From Brasilonema sennae CENA114 (GTDB lineage Bacteria > Cyanobacteriota > Cyanobacteriia > Cyanobacteriales > Nostocaceae), in NCBI RefSeq assembly GCF_006968745.1, contig NZ_CP030118.1:6158284-6222283 (forward strand): a stretch of DNA of 64,000 nucleotides, given 5' to 3'. Position numbers and translations under genes: made by a program. The first letter of the stretch is position 1, and the number at the start of each line of letters is the position of its first letter. The notes beneath the pieces were generated by a model that was not told where the DNA came from, searched no databases, and saw nothing but the letters and a program-made list of their open reading frames with translations. This document shows, one piece after another, positions 27,238 through 35,827 of the stretch.

Positions 27238-27642
27238 ATGGTAGGGTTTACTCTGAAATCGAGTGAATTGGAAGACTTGAAGACTAGGATGATCGAACTT
27301 GTTAATTCAATCCGGGATAGAAGAGAAGAGTTAGTTGTAAACTTTCAGATAAATCTGTCAAATTCCTTAAAAATATCAGACTCGGCAGATCGTCTTATTC
27401 GTAGTATAAATAAGATAGCTATTGAACAAATTAACGAAATACGAACTGATTTACAGGAACCAGCAAAAAAAATAACAAACGTCACGGATAAGTTAGGCGC
27501 TGCTATCGAAGAACTGCAAGAAGTGAATAAGTTGGTACAAATTTTAACGAATCTTACAAACCTTGTTAACGTAATTTTAAGCCCAGCTTCAGGACTGGTA
27601 AAAATTGCTGGAATCGTAACTCAGCTTGATAAGCTTACATAG
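27238..27642 (+). CDS. small coiled-coil protein, unknown
   Basis: This 134-residue acidic protein is almost entirely helical with long heptad patterns (ELEDLKTRMIELVNSIRDRREELV and ITNVTDKLGAAIEELQEVNKLV). It ends with a more hydrophobic helix (LTNLVNVILSPASGLVKIAGIV) that could be membrane-interacting. ATG 27238 is fixed by AGGAG at 27226-27230. It probably forms an operon with the lipoprotein upstream. The function is unknown. Confidence 0.65.
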   Translation: MVGFTLKSSELEDLKTRMIELVNSIRDRREELVVNFQINLSNSLKISDSADRLIRSINKIAIEQINEIRTDLQEPAKKITNVTDKLGAAIEELQEVNKLVQILTNLTNLVNVILSPASGLVKIAGIVTQLDKLT

Positions 27643-27806
27643 GATAAACTTTCAGCAGATTCGTAGAAAACTTTCGCACAGTTGAATGGACTTAAAAAGC
27701 AATCGAGGAGGAGACAGCAGGAGATAATCTTTTTGTCTCCTTCCTCCAAATGCGTAAGTCCTATTTTTATCAAAACCCAACAAAATCAAAAGCCAACAAA
27801 GATTTT

Positions 27807-27890
27807 TTATGGAATCAACGCCAACACCCCAGCCGGAGAACCCAAACCATCACGCAACAGCAACACACCAATTGCCAAAGTTGCTCCAAA
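27807..27890 (-). pseudogene. remnant of a cyclase-domain C-terminus
   Basis: Read on the minus strand, the last 27 codons before the TAA at 27807 encode GATLAIGVLLLRDGLGSP... ending in VLALIP. These closely parallel the C-terminus of the cyclase domain at 29097 (GATLAIGALRLRGGSGSP...VLAFVP). Nothing further upstream resembles the family, so this is the stub of a lost paralogue or a duplicated 3' end. The rest of 27643-27969 holds only a possible hairpin near 27703-27747. Confidence 0.7.
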
Positions 27891-27969
27891 TATTTGTATC
27901 CAAAGAATCTTTTGTGACACATTTTCTGTAAAATAATTACCAGCTTTCATAATTAACTGCGTAATTATA

Positions 27970-29073
27970 ATGAATAACACATTTGCAACTTTTGCTGCTT
28001 CTGTCGTTGTAAGTGGTTTGACTGCGTTTGGTCTTGGTTTGTCTCCTGCTAGTGCAGTTCTTTTGATTGGTAACACTAGAGGTGACAATGTAATCATGTA
28101 TGATGAGCAGAATGGGAACTTTCTTGGCGAGTTCGTTAAAGCAACAAGTGGCGGTTTAAAAGATCCAGATGACTTGAACTTCGGTCCTGATGGTAACTTC
28201 TACGTTAGCAGCGGAACTACCCCTGAAACTTCTGCAATCCTTCGCTACAACGGAAAGACTGGAGAATTTATCGATGTTTTTGCCTCTGGTAACGGTTTGA
28301 TTCGCCCCTATGGTGCAGCATTCGGTCCCGATGGTTATCTTTACGTCGCGAGTTTTTTAAGTGACGAGATTTTACGTTTCAACGCCACCACAGGAGTGTT
28401 TGTTGATAAATTTTCTCAGGGAAATGGTCAACCTGGAGGTTTGAATGGACCAAACGATCTGCTTTTCGGTCCAGATGGAAGCTTATATGTCACGACTCAA
28501 GGTAGTGTTGCTGTTGATGGCGTTCCCACTTTTCCCGGTTTACCCAGCCAAGTGCTGCGTTTTGATTTAGCAACCAAAACGTCTACTGTCTTTATTGAAC
28601 AGCCAACACCACTACCAGACAGCCCTCAATTTGTTAGTCTCCTTGGGTTAACACTTGGTTCCAAAGGTGACCTTTTTGTGAGTGACTTTGCTAACGGAAT
28701 CAGAAGATATGATTTCAAGACAGGGCAGTTACTGGATGTTTTATCCACCAATTACACAAATACACCAAGTAACAATTTCATTGGTAATTTAACCATCGAT
28801 CCTAACAATATCCTCTACACAGTTGGGTTTGATACGACAAACAATAACTTTGGCGCAATCCTGCGTTATGACGAAGTGACTGGAAACCCCTTACCCGCCC
28901 CAAGTCAGTCTGGTTCCGTCTTCGTACCTACTAACAGTCGGTTGTTGCGTCCCGTTGGTATTACTTACGCCTCCATAACCGTACCCGAACCAGCTTCAAC
29001 AGTAGGTTTACTGTCTCTCGGGGCTTTATATGCAGTTTTGCTTTTGAAGCGCAAATGCAGTCAAGTTATCTAA
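27970..29073 (+). CDS. NHL/SMP-30-like beta-propeller protein with PEP-CTERM anchor
   Basis: This 367-residue secreted protein has a signal peptide (MNNTFATFAASVVVSGLTAF to SPASA). It contains five or more propeller blades with the repeated FGPDGNFYVSSG / FGPDGYLYVASF / FGPDGSLYVTTQ pattern and RYNGKTGEFIDVF-type strands. The C-terminus VPEPASTVGLLSLGALYAVL plus KRK is a PEP-CTERM sorting signal, indicating envelope targeting by an exosortase system. The substrate is unknown. It converges with the fused dehydrogenase-cyclase gene across 23 bp. Confidence 0.85.
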   Translation: MNNTFATFAASVVVSGLTAFGLGLSPASAVLLIGNTRGDNVIMYDEQNGNFLGEFVKATSGGLKDPDDLNFGPDGNFYVSSGTTPETSAILRYNGKTGEFIDVFASGNGLIRPYGAAFGPDGYLYVASFLSDEILRFNATTGVFVDKFSQGNGQPGGLNGPNDLLFGPDGSLYVTTQGSVAVDGVPTFPGLPSQVLRFDLATKTSTVFIEQPTPLPDSPQFVSLLGLTLGSKGDLFVSDFANGIRRYDFKTGQLLDVLSTNYTNTPSNNFIGNLTIDPNNILYTVGFDTTNNNFGAILRYDEVTGNPLPAPSQSGSVFVPTNSRLLRPVGITYASITVPEPASTVGLLSLGALYAVLLLKRKCSQVI

Positions 29074-29096
29074 ACCTCTGTAGAGGAATTATAAAT

Positions 29097-30977
29097 TTAC
29101 GGCACAAACGCCAACACCCCAACCGGAGAACCCGAACCACCCCGTAACCGCAACGCACCAATTGCTAGAGTCGCCCCTGTTGGCGGTAACTGGTTCAAAT
29201 TCGTTAAATTCTCCAATACAATACGCGGTTTCTCCAACACCAAGGAATTAGTCCCAAAAGTAGTATCTTGCCCTGAATCTACTCCATGAGTATCAATTCC
29301 GACTCCGGCAATTTCGCGTTCCTCCAGCAAGAACCGTGTCGCATCGTTATCAAACCCAGGAAAATGCATACTTCCTTGCTCGTCCTGGTATAAAAAAGCT
29401 TTTTCATCCGACCATTTCTCTTGCCAACCTGTATACAGTAACACCACACAACCAGGCGGAATCTTACCGTAGCGTTCCTCCCAACTCAGAATATCCTCAA
29501 CACAAAGAGTGTAATCCGCATTTACCAGCGCCTGTTCCCGAATATCAATAACTACGCCAGGGACAACCAACGACTCAGCAGAATACTCGTGAATCCCTAC
29601 ACCATCAAGGTGAAAACTGTTGGAAGCATTAATATGAGTCGCGCTGTGTTCTCCTAGAGAAAAACGCCGCAGATAATAACCATCCTTATGCAATTCCGCC
29701 ACAGTCTCAAATTCAACTGGTGGATCACCTTGCCATTGAGGAATATCCGAGTCAATGACATGACTCAAATGTATCACCCGCGAATAAGCGATCTTTTTCT
29801 CCTCTTCTGTTCCTTCTCTGCTTCCTCTGCGCCCACCGCGAACTTTGCGGGAGGAAGATCCACACCGCAAATTGCTCTGGTGCGGTTCATTCTCAAAACC
29901 TGATCGCGTCAATCTCCCCAAAGTTGCTTCCATAATTGCAGGAGTTTGACCCATCACAGTAAAGACCAGCGCCTCACGGTACACCCGTTGTGCATTATGA
30001 TGACTATATATAGCAGCACCACTAGAAACAGTCACCGCTGCATGAGCTATTCGTCCTGCAAGATCAATCGCCCAAGCCCGCAATTGTAAGCGTTCAGCAA
30101 ATTCCAAACTAGAATTATTTTGCGCTTCGCGAACAGCGTTGCGACAGTTGTTCAATTCCTGTTGCAGAGAATCAAAAGCTTTTTGGATAAAAGGTAGAGG
30201 TTTTCTGCTGACGACAGACTCCACAATATCTAAACCAGCAAGGGCGCATCCCGTCGCCATAAAAACAGCTGCAAGAATATTCTTTTTATCGTTTTCGTGA
30301 ATCCAACCAGCAGGTTTAATGAAAACAACACTTTCTGTGGGTAAGAACCAGTTTTTCAGGGTAGCGGTTACGGTATTAGCTGATGTCATCGCCGCTAATT
30401 GTGCTGGAGGTGAAAGTGTCAGCGTACCTCCTGAGTGTTGATGTGTTTCGACTAACGGGACAATACCATAAACAGCGCCACCATCTGGTAATGTGGCAGC
30501 AATGATAAATTCGCCAAAAAATTCCCATCCTGTCACCCAAGGAACAACCCCATTAAGTTGATATCCCCCAGCAACCGGTGTGGCTACAGTCAGGGGATCA
30601 CCTGCGCGTCGCAACTGGGAAAAACCAACACCCAGTAAAACTTGACCGTTGCCCATACGGGGGAGGTATCTTTCCTGTAGGGACGAGTTGGCACTAGCAA
30701 CAAGCATACCAGCCGCACTCTGGTGTTGAGTTTGCAAAAAGACTAAAGCACCAGAATAGCGTGCTAATAGTTCTTGGAAGGTGCCATATGTCTGTTCACT
30801 AACTTCTTTTCCACTCCAGTGACGTGGAACCTTGAGTGCCAAAAGGTCTAATTCGCCAAGACCTCGGAGTGCATAGAATAAAGTATTTGGATCATGGTCT
30901 ATCTTGTTCGCTTGAGGTACAATTTCTTTGAGCAAGTAGGACTTGGCTGTATCTAAGAGAAAGTGATTATCCTTCAA
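29097..30977 (-). CDS. fusion: acyl-CoA dehydrogenase-like domain plus cyclase (kynurenine formamidase-like) domain
   Basis: This 626-residue two-domain protein carries at residues 1-370 an acyl-CoA dehydrogenase-like fold (GLGELDLLALKVPRHW, SGALVFLQTQHQSAAGML, GVGFSQLRRAGDPL, VAGGYQLNGVVPWVTGW, and a helical C-domain ending MGQTPAIMEATLGRLTRSGF). Residues about 395-626 are a cyclase-family metal hydrolase with VIHLSHVIDSDIPQWQGDPP, FSLGEHSATHINASNSFHLDG (metal-binding His/Asp), VLLYTGW and GVGIDTHGVDSG. The linker (about residues 371-392) is Arg/Gly/Ser/Glu-rich and reads like translated repeat DNA. Each domain normally occurs alone. The substrate is unknown. Confidence 0.82.
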   Translation of the reverse strand: MKDNHFLLDTAKSYLLKEIVPQANKIDHDPNTLFYALRGLGELDLLALKVPRHWSGKEVSEQTYGTFQELLARYSGALVFLQTQHQSAAGMLVASANSSLQERYLPRMGNGQVLLGVGFSQLRRAGDPLTVATPVAGGYQLNGVVPWVTGWEFFGEFIIAATLPDGGAVYGIVPLVETHQHSGGTLTLSPPAQLAAMTSANTVTATLKNWFLPTESVVFIKPAGWIHENDKKNILAAVFMATGCALAGLDIVESVVSRKPLPFIQKAFDSLQQELNNCRNAVREAQNNSSLEFAERLQLRAWAIDLAGRIAHAAVTVSSGAAIYSHHNAQRVYREALVFTVMGQTPAIMEATLGRLTRSGFENEPHQSNLRCGSSSRKVRGGRRGSREGTEEEKKIAYSRVIHLSHVIDSDIPQWQGDPPVEFETVAELHKDGYYLRRFSLGEHSATHINASNSFHLDGVGIHEYSAESLVVPGVVIDIREQALVNADYTLCVEDILSWEERYGKIPPGCVVLLYTGWQEKWSDEKAFLYQDEQGSMHFPGFDNDATRFLLEEREIAGVGIDTHGVDSGQDTTFGTNSLVLEKPRIVLENLTNLNQLPPTGATLAIGALRLRGGSGSPVGVLAFVP

Positions 30978-31419
30978 AGTCTGTTCTAATATTGCTTCGA
31001 TAGGATTGCAAAGGTTTACTTGCTACCTAGTAGCAGAAACAACCCTCCAATTTCTGGAGTTATCAGATTTTGGAGGGCTTAAATGTTGCAGCAAAAAGTG
31101 AATTAGTAATAAGTAAACAACGTCAATATTAAGTTTAAGTTAAGAAAAGGTTAAGAAAAGGTAAAAAAATGTCATGCGAAGAAACTTCTTTAACGATCAA
31201 AAAGTCTCAAATGTCAAGTTTTTTGAAATGAAATGATACCAATTCAAAAAATGTTTGCGACAGATGGAACGCATTAAGCGATTACTAGTAATTGTTTGAA
31301 AATCTAAAATCTAAAATCTAAAATCCAAAATGGTATAAGTTGTTCTTAGATTTGAAAGGTGTCAAGCAAGAGTTAAGCAAGTATAACAGTGCGTTGAATG
31401 GAGAGTTTTGTCACAAGCA
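30978..31419. other. intergenic region with hairpin and AAAATCT tandem repeats
   Basis: A stem-loop CCCTCCAA ... TTGGAGGG lies at 31043-31077, and GCTACCTAGTAGC is a palindrome just before it. TCTAAAATCTAAAATCTAAAATC is a short tandem array around 31301-31328. No gene was found. Confidence 0.6.
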
Positions 31420-32610
31420 CTAAGGATCTGTTACAGAAGGGAGTTGCTTGGGCACAGTTGGAGCAGTAAACTCAGTTACTCTGGGAGTGGTTTGCGATGG
31501 GTTATCTCTTAGCCGCCCAATCGGCATTGGCGCGGATCGCCCACCCCAAACAGGCGAAGTCGATTGGGGACGAAATTCTACAATGTCGCGTTTAATGGTG
31601 ATATCGTAGCCACCAAAAAAGTCATGTCCGAGAAGCCCAGTTTCTAAATCCGCGTTTGCGATCGCCACAGAAACATGATTCACTTTCGCCCCTGCAATTT
31701 CCATCGAATCCACATAACCGATAGGAAATTCCACTGCTTTAGAATTTGCTGTGTTTGCCTTAGCCTTTCCAACTTGCACCACTCCCAAAGCATTTGCCAT
31801 ATTCTGGGTGATCACTGTGCCACTAGCTCCAGTATCTAAAATCATCTCAAACGGTTGAGTGCCATTAAAGGTGACTTCGATAATTGGCGTACCACCAATT
31901 CGTCGTTTAATCTGGGCTATATACACCAGTTGTTCGTTTTGTCGTTTAATTGTTGGTGGAACAAACACCTGTTGTTGTTTAAGCGGTGTTAGTGGAGTCA
32001 CCTGTGGTAATGGTGGTTGGAATTTTTCTGGTGCTGCGGCAGGTGTTTTGGTGATAGTTGGTTGGGTAATAGCTGGTGTCACAGTTGGTGTCACAGTTGG
32101 TGTCACAGAAACTTGAGGAATGGCAGCTATCCTTTCTGGTTGCGCTTGTTGTAACGGATTGATAGGGGGGACGGCTTTGTGTATTGCATTTTTGAGATCA
32201 AGCTGGTAATCTAAGATTTTTGCTTGGGCGTTTGTGAAATCAGGACTATCAGCTGGCACTTTTTTCATTAAGGCGATCGCATCTGCAAGCAGAATTGCCA
32301 CAAAATTCCAATCCTCAGTCGATTTAGCTGATTGGCTGATGTTGAGAGCTCCAACAGCTTTGTTCAGTCCCTGTTCAAAATAGTTAACTGACATCTCTCT
32401 GGTGGGTTGCACCGTCGGCTGTGGTTGTGGAGTAGCACTTGGAGGTGCCATTGTCGCTACAGGGGATGCAACGCTTTGATCTTTAGACGCAGGTTGCTCC
32501 TCATGACTTGTAACGCTAACCTGTTGCTTTCCATTACAGGCAACAGTCAAAACCGCTAGTGTGGTTGACAGAAGAACCAGCGCTGCTCGGGATAAGATAA
32601 ACTGATGCAT
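31420..32610 (-). CDS. retropepsin-like aspartic protease, lipoprotein
   Basis: This 396-residue exported protein has a signal with lipobox VLTVAC (MHQFILSRAALVLLSTTLAV...C). A Pro/Thr/Gln-rich spacer contains tandem SVTPTVTPTVTPAITQ units. A C-terminal retropepsin-like domain follows with IIEVTFNGTQPFEMILDTGASGTVI, where DTGAS is the catalytic Asp motif, and GLLGHDFFGGYDITI as the second conserved strand. Such single-lobe proteases act as dimers. The C-terminal tail is Pro/Thr-rich. The protein is probably periplasmic and membrane-anchored; the target is unknown. Confidence 0.85.
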   Translation of the reverse strand: MHQFILSRAALVLLSTTLAVLTVACNGKQQVSVTSHEEQPASKDQSVASPVATMAPPSATPQPQPTVQPTREMSVNYFEQGLNKAVGALNISQSAKSTEDWNFVAILLADAIALMKKVPADSPDFTNAQAKILDYQLDLKNAIHKAVPPINPLQQAQPERIAAIPQVSVTPTVTPTVTPAITQPTITKTPAAAPEKFQPPLPQVTPLTPLKQQQVFVPPTIKRQNEQLVYIAQIKRRIGGTPIIEVTFNGTQPFEMILDTGASGTVITQNMANALGVVQVGKAKANTANSKAVEFPIGYVDSMEIAGAKVNHVSVAIANADLETGLLGHDFFGGYDITIKRDIVEFRPQSTSPVWGGRSAPMPIGRLRDNPSQTTPRVTEFTAPTVPKQLPSVTDP

Positions 32611-32958
32611 GATTAATTATAATTTTACTTGCGCTTCGGCGTAGAAATTTTCTGCGACTGTCTATTATTGTTGGAAGATTTTATATGTCATGCTCTTAAA
32701 TTTTAGTTTGTAAAGTACGGGGTAAGAATTTCATAATCTGTAAACGGACAGGTAAAGTGATGAAATTAAAGCTTAATTATTTTGTAACTCGTGTTTTACC
32801 TGTCCTCCATTAAATTTCCATACAGCAAGCGAGCAGGATGGTTACCAATACTGTTTTTTTAATTTGAAATTTGGAATGAGCGTAAAGTGTGTGCCCAAGG
32901 CATAGGGCATTTTTGAAATTTTGAACTGTTTACCTGTCGCCTAATCACAAATCTTGGA
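32611..32958. other. divergent spacer between aspartic protease and carA
   Basis: This AT-rich 348-bp spacer should hold the promoters of both genes. No regulatory motif could be named with confidence, and no open frame with gene-like features was seen. Confidence 0.5.
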
Positions 32959-34137
32959 ATGTTATCGCTTATGTCTGTTTTTGACGCAATACCTGCTATT
33001 TTTGTTTTGGCAGATGGAACCACATATCGTGGTTGGTCTTTTGGTGCCACTAGAACCACGATTGGGGAAGTTGTCTTTAACACTGGTATGAGTGGATACC
33101 AAGAAGTCCTGACAGACCCTAGTTACTGTGGTCAGATAGTTGTTTTTACTTATCCTGAATTGGGGAATACTGGCGTTAATCTAGAGGACGAAGAATCAAG
33201 TAAACCACAGGTGCGGGGTGCTATTGCTCGCAATATTTGTACTCGACCAAGTAATTGGCGCTCAACACAATCCTTACCAGAATACCTAGAACAGCAGCAT
33301 ATACCTGGTATCTATGGAATTGATACCCGCGCATTAACTCGTAAAATTCGGGAGTTCGGAGCCATGAATGGTGGTATTTCCACAGAAATTCTGGATGAGG
33401 CTGAATTGCTAGAGCAAGTACAGGCAGCCCCTAACATGAAAGGATTGAACCTTGTGCACGAGGTTACCACCCCAGACATATATGAATGGTCTGATCCCAC
33501 CCAGCCAGTATGGGAGTTTAACCCTGCTTGTCAAGAAAATTCCGAGGAATCTTTTACTGTCGTCGCCATTGACTTTGGGGTAAAACGCAATATTTTGCGT
33601 CGTTTAGCAAGTTACGGTTGTCGGGTTATTATTGTTCCCGCAAATACCTTACCAGAAGAAATTCTCAAATACAATCCCGATGGAATCTTTCTTTCTAATG
33701 GTCCTGGCGATCCAGCATCTGTCACCGAAGGAATAAAAACCACAAAAGCGTTACTGGAGACTAACAAACCGATATTTGGTATTTGTATGGGACACCAGAT
33801 ATTGGGTCATGCACTAGGAGCGGAAACTTTTAAACTAAAATTTGGTCATCGTGGTTTAAATCAGCCAGCTGGTCTACAACAAAAAGTAGAAATTACCAGC
33901 CAAAACCATAGCTTTGCAATTGATCCAGACACTTTACCTAACAGCGTTGTAGAAATTAGCCATCTTAATTTAAACGACTTGACTGTTGCTGGATTACGTC
34001 ACAAGTCTTTGCCTGTGTTTTCCGTACAATATCATCCAGAGGCAAGTCCTGGTCCTCACGATGCTGACTATCTGTTTGAGCAATTTGTTCAAACAATGCG
34101 AGCTGCTCGTCGAGCAACAGTTGCCAAAGTAGGATAA
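32959..34137 (+). CDS. carA: carbamoyl-phosphate synthase small subunit
   Basis: The 392-residue glutamine amidotransferase subunit supplies ammonia to CarB for carbamoyl phosphate synthesis, feeding arginine and pyrimidines. The N-terminal CarA domain has LADGTTYRGWSFGATRTTIGE and VFNTGMSGYQEVLTDPSYCGQIV. The class I GATase domain has FLSNGPGDPA, PIFGICMGHQILGHALGA (catalytic Cys, about residue 276), TSQNHSFAID and VQYHPEASPGPHD (catalytic His-Glu). Two in-frame ATG codons, 32959 and 32971, are possible. The downstream set STAS-mrnC-rlmB lies in the same direction. Confidence 0.96.
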   Translation: MLSLMSVFDAIPAIFVLADGTTYRGWSFGATRTTIGEVVFNTGMSGYQEVLTDPSYCGQIVVFTYPELGNTGVNLEDEESSKPQVRGAIARNICTRPSNWRSTQSLPEYLEQQHIPGIYGIDTRALTRKIREFGAMNGGISTEILDEAELLEQVQAAPNMKGLNLVHEVTTPDIYEWSDPTQPVWEFNPACQENSEESFTVVAIDFGVKRNILRRLASYGCRVIIVPANTLPEEILKYNPDGIFLSNGPGDPASVTEGIKTTKALLETNKPIFGICMGHQILGHALGAETFKLKFGHRGLNQPAGLQQKVEITSQNHSFAIDPDTLPNSVVEISHLNLNDLTVAGLRHKSLPVFSVQYHPEASPGPHDADYLFEQFVQTMRAARRATVAKVG

Positions 34138-34433
34138 AAATGAAGAAAGTCGCGCAAGGGTAAGGGGACAACAAAGATGAGGCAGACAATAAAAGTGAGA
34201 AAGTGAGGGAGCACAAAAGGCAGGGATCATTTTCCCTCACCTTTAGGGTATACCTATGGCTAACCCCAGTTACCTACCTTCTGATTACCCTCAAAGCATC
34301 ACCAGTCTTACTGTGTGGCTCTCTACTTTCCTCTTTTCCCCTATATCCCATCTTCCCTGCCAGTAGGTTGTAGACAACCTACACTAAAACCATCTATACT
34401 TGAGCGTTCACCATAACTTATCTGGAGGGAATT

Positions 34434-34802
34434 ATTGCTGAGCCACTTAATCTAACTGTAAGCCTGAGAGGCACTCGTGAAGTCCGGGATAACTGCCAGC
34501 TATTCCGCCTCACAGGTTTGTTAGACGCGTTTTCCGAACCGACATTTCGCAAGGTTATTGGGAGCAAGATTGACGAGGGACCAGGGCACATTATTCTGGA
34601 TCTCTCGCAAATCGATTTTGTTGATAGCTCTGGCTTGGGTGCTTTGGTACAGTTAGCCAAGCAGGCTCAAAACTCCAAAGGCACTTTCCAAATTGTCACT
34701 AATGCCCGTGTTACTCAGACGGTCAAGCTTGTTCGCTTGGAGAAGTTTCTCGCCCTACAACAGTCAGTTGATACGGCTCTAGAAAACGTCAAATCGTCTT
34801 GA
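34434..34802 (+). CDS. STAS-domain anti-sigma factor antagonist-like protein, probable ATT start
   Basis: This protein of about 122 residues is a single STAS domain: LNLTVSLRGTREVRDNCQLFRLTGLLDAFSE as first strands, then IILDLSQIDFVDSSGLGALV with the Ser phosphorylation site, and RVTQTVKLVRLEKFL. Anti-sigma antagonists act by partner switching with a Ser/Thr kinase. There is no ATG, GTG or TTG in frame between the upstream stop at 34401 and the TTG at 34518, which would cut off the first strands. GGAGGG at 34424-34429 stands right before ATT ATT (34431-34436), so an ATT start is inferred. The nearby STAS-transferase fusion at 6016 has the same DSSGLGALV motif. Confidence 0.75.
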   Translation: MAEPLNLTVSLRGTREVRDNCQLFRLTGLLDAFSEPTFRKVIGSKIDEGPGHIILDLSQIDFVDSSGLGALVQLAKQAQNSKGTFQIVTNARVTQTVKLVRLEKFLALQQSVDTALENVKSS

Positions 34803-34826
34803 TTCCTTGACCCGAGAACCTTATAT

Positions 34827-34855
34827 AGCTATCCGATAATTTAATCTGGATAGCT
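34827..34855 (+). terminator. hairpin downstream of the STAS gene
   Basis: AGCTATCC ... GGATAGCT forms a perfect 8-bp stem 24 bp after the STAS stop codon, followed by TAATTATTATT, a weak T-rich run. It probably ends that transcript. Confidence 0.5.
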
Positions 34856-34992
34856 TAATTATTATTAAATTAGAATTTGTGATTTTGCGTAATGTTAACT
34901 CATAAAGTACGGAGCGAAATCGTAAAGTACAAATATCTCGGGTTGAGAAACATAAATAAATAGTGTATAAGGCTCAAAAACCTGTGATTGTA

Positions 34993-35112
34993 TGCTATAA
35001 TCTGAAGATATAAACTCCATTTCATAAGTCATAACCTTATAATTTAAGGCTTTTAAAGCATTTTTACTTTTAGGTTCCAGATAAATAATTATGGATCTAT
35101 CTGGTTTTTACA
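34993..35112 (+). ncRNA. candidate small RNA or structured leader upstream of mrnC
   Basis: An extended -10 promoter (TGC-TATAAT, 34993-35001) precedes about 105 bp without a gene. The segment includes the small stem CCTTA-taatt-TAAGG and ends in CCAGATA ... TATCTGG followed by TTTTT (35077-35111), a rho-independent terminator. The unit could be a stand-alone sRNA of about 100 nt or an attenuator leader of mrnC, which starts 120 bp later. There is no recognised family. Confidence 0.3.
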
Positions 35113-35231
35113 CTTCACACCTCAGTGCTTTTAGTATATGAAATGGTAACCAAAATTGAAAAAAAGATAAAATTTAGCAAGTAAATTTTTCAGCATTGAC
35201 TATGCTTAGGTAAACCTGCCTAATGTAGCTT

Positions 35232-35732
35232 GTGAGGAAAGAAAAACTTGTGACATCAAAGGAGGAAAACCTACTAGATGGCTCAAATGAAATTCCTAGT
35301 CAGGATTCAGTTTGGTGTCAACTACTAAGGGCAAGCAAAGAGCAATTATTCCAAGAAATTTCACAAGCCCAGCTGCAACAAATATCTCCTACTGCTTTAG
35401 CTTACTTGGGAGATGCAGTTTGTGAGCTCTACGTTAGAATGTTTTATCTACTACCATCAAGGCGACCCGAAGCATACCATCGTCTAGTTGTGGCACAAGT
35501 CAGGGCAGAGACGCAAGCCAAAATGTTGGAGTCGCTGTATCCTCATCTAAATAACACTGAGTTAGAAATTGTCCGACGGGGTCGCAACGCTGCCACCGGA
35601 CGCCCTAGGCGGGTTGATATGGCAACCTATCAACAAGCAACTAGTTTAGAAACTTTAATTGGCTACCTGTATCTCACCGATTTTGATCGCTTAAGCGAAC
35701 TTTTGCAAAAACTTGACTTAGAAAAGCCGTAA
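35232..35732 (+). CDS. mrnC: Mini-ribonuclease III
   Basis: This 166-residue RNase III catalytic domain lacks a dsRNA-binding domain, the Mini-III form that matures 23S rRNA ends. The signature is SPTALAYLGDAVCELYVRMF (about residues 52-71; acidic EXXXXD-type ligands). HRLVVAQVRAETQAKML and the second signature IVRRGRNAATGRPRRVDMATYQQATSLETLIGYLYL (catalytic Glu near the end) complete the fold. The start GTG at 35232 gives an N-terminal extension; a later GTG at 35250 is possible. It lies next to rlmB, another 23S rRNA processing gene. Confidence 0.9.
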   Translation: MRKEKLVTSKEENLLDGSNEIPSQDSVWCQLLRASKEQLFQEISQAQLQQISPTALAYLGDAVCELYVRMFYLLPSRRPEAYHRLVVAQVRAETQAKMLESLYPHLNNTELEIVRRGRNAATGRPRRVDMATYQQATSLETLIGYLYLTDFDRLSELLQKLDLEKP

Positions 35733-35827
35733 GAAATTCAATTCACGAATCGCAAAACTTGCAGAGTCGGTTCAGACCAATTGAGATCACAACAATGCTT
35801 ACCTATTAAGCTCTACCAATAACTCAC

